Of a stretch of 64,000 nucleotides of DNA, positions 62,824 to 64,000 are shown in pieces. Position 1 is the first letter of the stretch; the number at the start of each line of letters is the position of its first letter. A model generated the notes under the pieces. The model was not told the origin of the DNA. It saw nothing but the letters and a program-made list of their open reading frames with translations, and did no database searches. Source of the stretch: Bolinopsis microptera (taxonomy: Eukaryota; Ctenophora; Tentaculata; Lobata; Bolinopsidae); NCBI RefSeq assembly GCF_026151205.1, contig NC_087076.1, forward strand, positions 5,508,902-5,572,901, given 5' to 3'. Made by a program: the position numbers and the translations under genes.

Positions 62824-62988
62824 ATGGGTGAGGAAAGCAAATCGGCTACCTCTCGCTCCGCAACCCGGCTAGCTTCTCAGCTCAAAGCTGCTTCCAAGAG
62901 TCAGAATGAAGAGATCAAAAAAATAAGCAATGTGCTCAAATACCTTGCCAAGACGATGAATGACTTATCATTATTGTTTAAGCCGTAA
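62824..62988 (+). CDS. Small Ser/Lys-rich helical ORF MGEESKSATSRSA
   Basis: 54 aa from ATG (MGEESKSATSRSATRLASQL, KAASKSQNEEIKKISNVLKY, LAKTMNDLSLLFKP). The N-terminal half recurs at 63300-63400 and the NVLKYLAKTMNDL end at 63665-63720, so the unit has been split and duplicated around the SWIM fragment. Family unknown. Confidence 0.4.
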   Translation: MGEESKSATSRSATRLASQLKAASKSQNEEIKKISNVLKYLAKTMNDLSLLFKP

Positions 62989-63462
62989 GATACGTTTCTT
63001 AGGGTAACTAACTAATAAGTTAGTTCAGAACTGATGAAGATGTAGACCATCGAAAATATTTTTGTGTGATTAACTGCTTGTTTCATTTGTTGAGCTCGCT
63101 AGTGGAGGAAAAACAGAATTTTCACCTATCAAAATTACGTCATGCGACTCTTAAACAACGCCCCACTTACTCATCTTAAGTAATAAGTGTTGTAATGTAT
63201 TGTTTAAAATTGAGATGGTTCAGGAACTATTTATCTATGTTCAGGAAGTGTAGGAGATAGAGAAGGATACCAGTTCCACAATGGGAAATATTACACCAAG
63301 GCTCCGCAACCCGGCTAGCTTCTCAGCTCAAAGCTGCTTCCCAGAATGAAGAGACAAAAGAAATAAGCAAAGAAAAACTCAAGTTCTCAAGATCTTTCAT
63401 GTGAGATTGAAACAATATGTACTATTTTACAGGGCTGACAACAACGAGAAAAATCCTGCGAA

Positions 63463-63693
63463 ATGATGGGTCAGATGATCAGTAGTGGCTTCGAAGACAT
63501 CTACCACAAAATTGATATTAGCGTGCCCTGTTGTAGCTGTAAAAGCTTTCATGCTACCCGGCTACCTTGCCGACACTTCTTCTTCCTTCTAGAGGAAGGC
63601 AGTATAAAATGGAATAACTGCCCTACTACTTTAACAAGGACATGGAAGTTGGTAAGTGTTAAAATGTGCTCAAATACCTCGCCAAGACGATGA
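63463..63693 (+). pseudogene. SWIM zinc-finger fragment of a MULE-like transposase
   Basis: GFEDIYHKIDISVPCCSCKS, FHATRLPCRHFFFLLEEG, WNNCP. CSC...LPCRH is the C-x-C-x(n)-C-x-H SWIM motif that follows the catalytic domain in MULE-type transposases and ZSWIM proteins. A stop lies upstream in the frame, and the exon end at a GTAAGTGTT donor (about 63650) is plausible. Only the finger remains. Confidence 0.55.
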
Positions 63694-64000
63694 ATGACTT
63701 ATCATTATTGTTTAAGCCGTACAAGATACGTTTCTTAAGGTTACCAACTAATAAGTATTATTAAGTATTGTTTAAAATTGAGATGGTTCAGGAAGTGCAG
63801 GAGATAAAGAAGGATACCAGTTTAGACACAATGATATTACACCAAGGGTGCGCTGTAGGAGGGAAAGAAGAAAGACAGAAAAAGGAGAAAATGTTATAGT
63901 CAGCTATTTAATTATACGTATAATAGTATGATGATACAACTTCATTGAATCGAATAGTTTATTTTAATTGTGCTTTGGTATGGGACAAACCAATATAATT

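Overview
The window looks like an accessory, transposon-dense stretch of an AT-rich invertebrate-type eukaryotic genome. Introns are GT-AG, some as short as 62 bp. Coding exons are small, and poly-G/poly-C tracts, TIR elements with clear target-site duplications (TSDs), LINE remnants and repeated gene modules abound. Nothing looks bacterial: no operons, no ribosome-binding sites and no long single-exon genes outside transposons. The exact phylum cannot be told from the sequence.

Layout. 1-3.4 kb: decayed repeat modules (hAT zinc finger, orphan exons, an integrase fragment, a gag-like acidic ORF). Much of this recurs at 21.0-24.3 kb. 3394-10085: an apparently complete 6.7 kb cut-and-paste transposon with 30-bp TIRs, subterminal palindromic motifs and one five-exon gene. 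That gene encodes about 1260 aa: a Tudor-like N-terminus, 44 perfect 9-residue repeats and a putative DDE-type transposase core carrying an ADSCGGQN motif. 10.1-20 kb: a small three-exon gene and its segmental duplicate. Each copy carries a different insertion, a 944-bp TA-flanked MITE in one and a 2651-bp element with 0.8-kb inverted arms in the other. 20-24.7 kb: decayed pieces of the first module set. 24.7-43.4 kb: an array of shuffled small-gene modules, including 2458-bp and 485-bp tandem repeats. It is invaded by a 5'-truncated LINE and two MITEs whose empty sites survive in sister copies. 43.4-64 kb: more short exons and fragments (Harbinger, MULE, SGNH hydrolase, RanBP2 and SWIM zinc fingers, Penelope-like), a hAT MITE and an LTR-element start.

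How the parts relate. The recurrent non-transposon content is a set of small modules (20-90 codons) that begin directly at a splice acceptor and run to a stop. By my reading most enter in phase 1, and several lack an initiator ATG. A few ATG exons with phase-1 donors exist (11808-11913; the MGREV exon at 31634). The modules therefore look like interchangeable 3' or internal exons of a reshuffled gene family, or like trans-spliced units. That interpretation is inference. The exon structures given here come from reading frame and splice-site agreement only; no transcript evidence was available.
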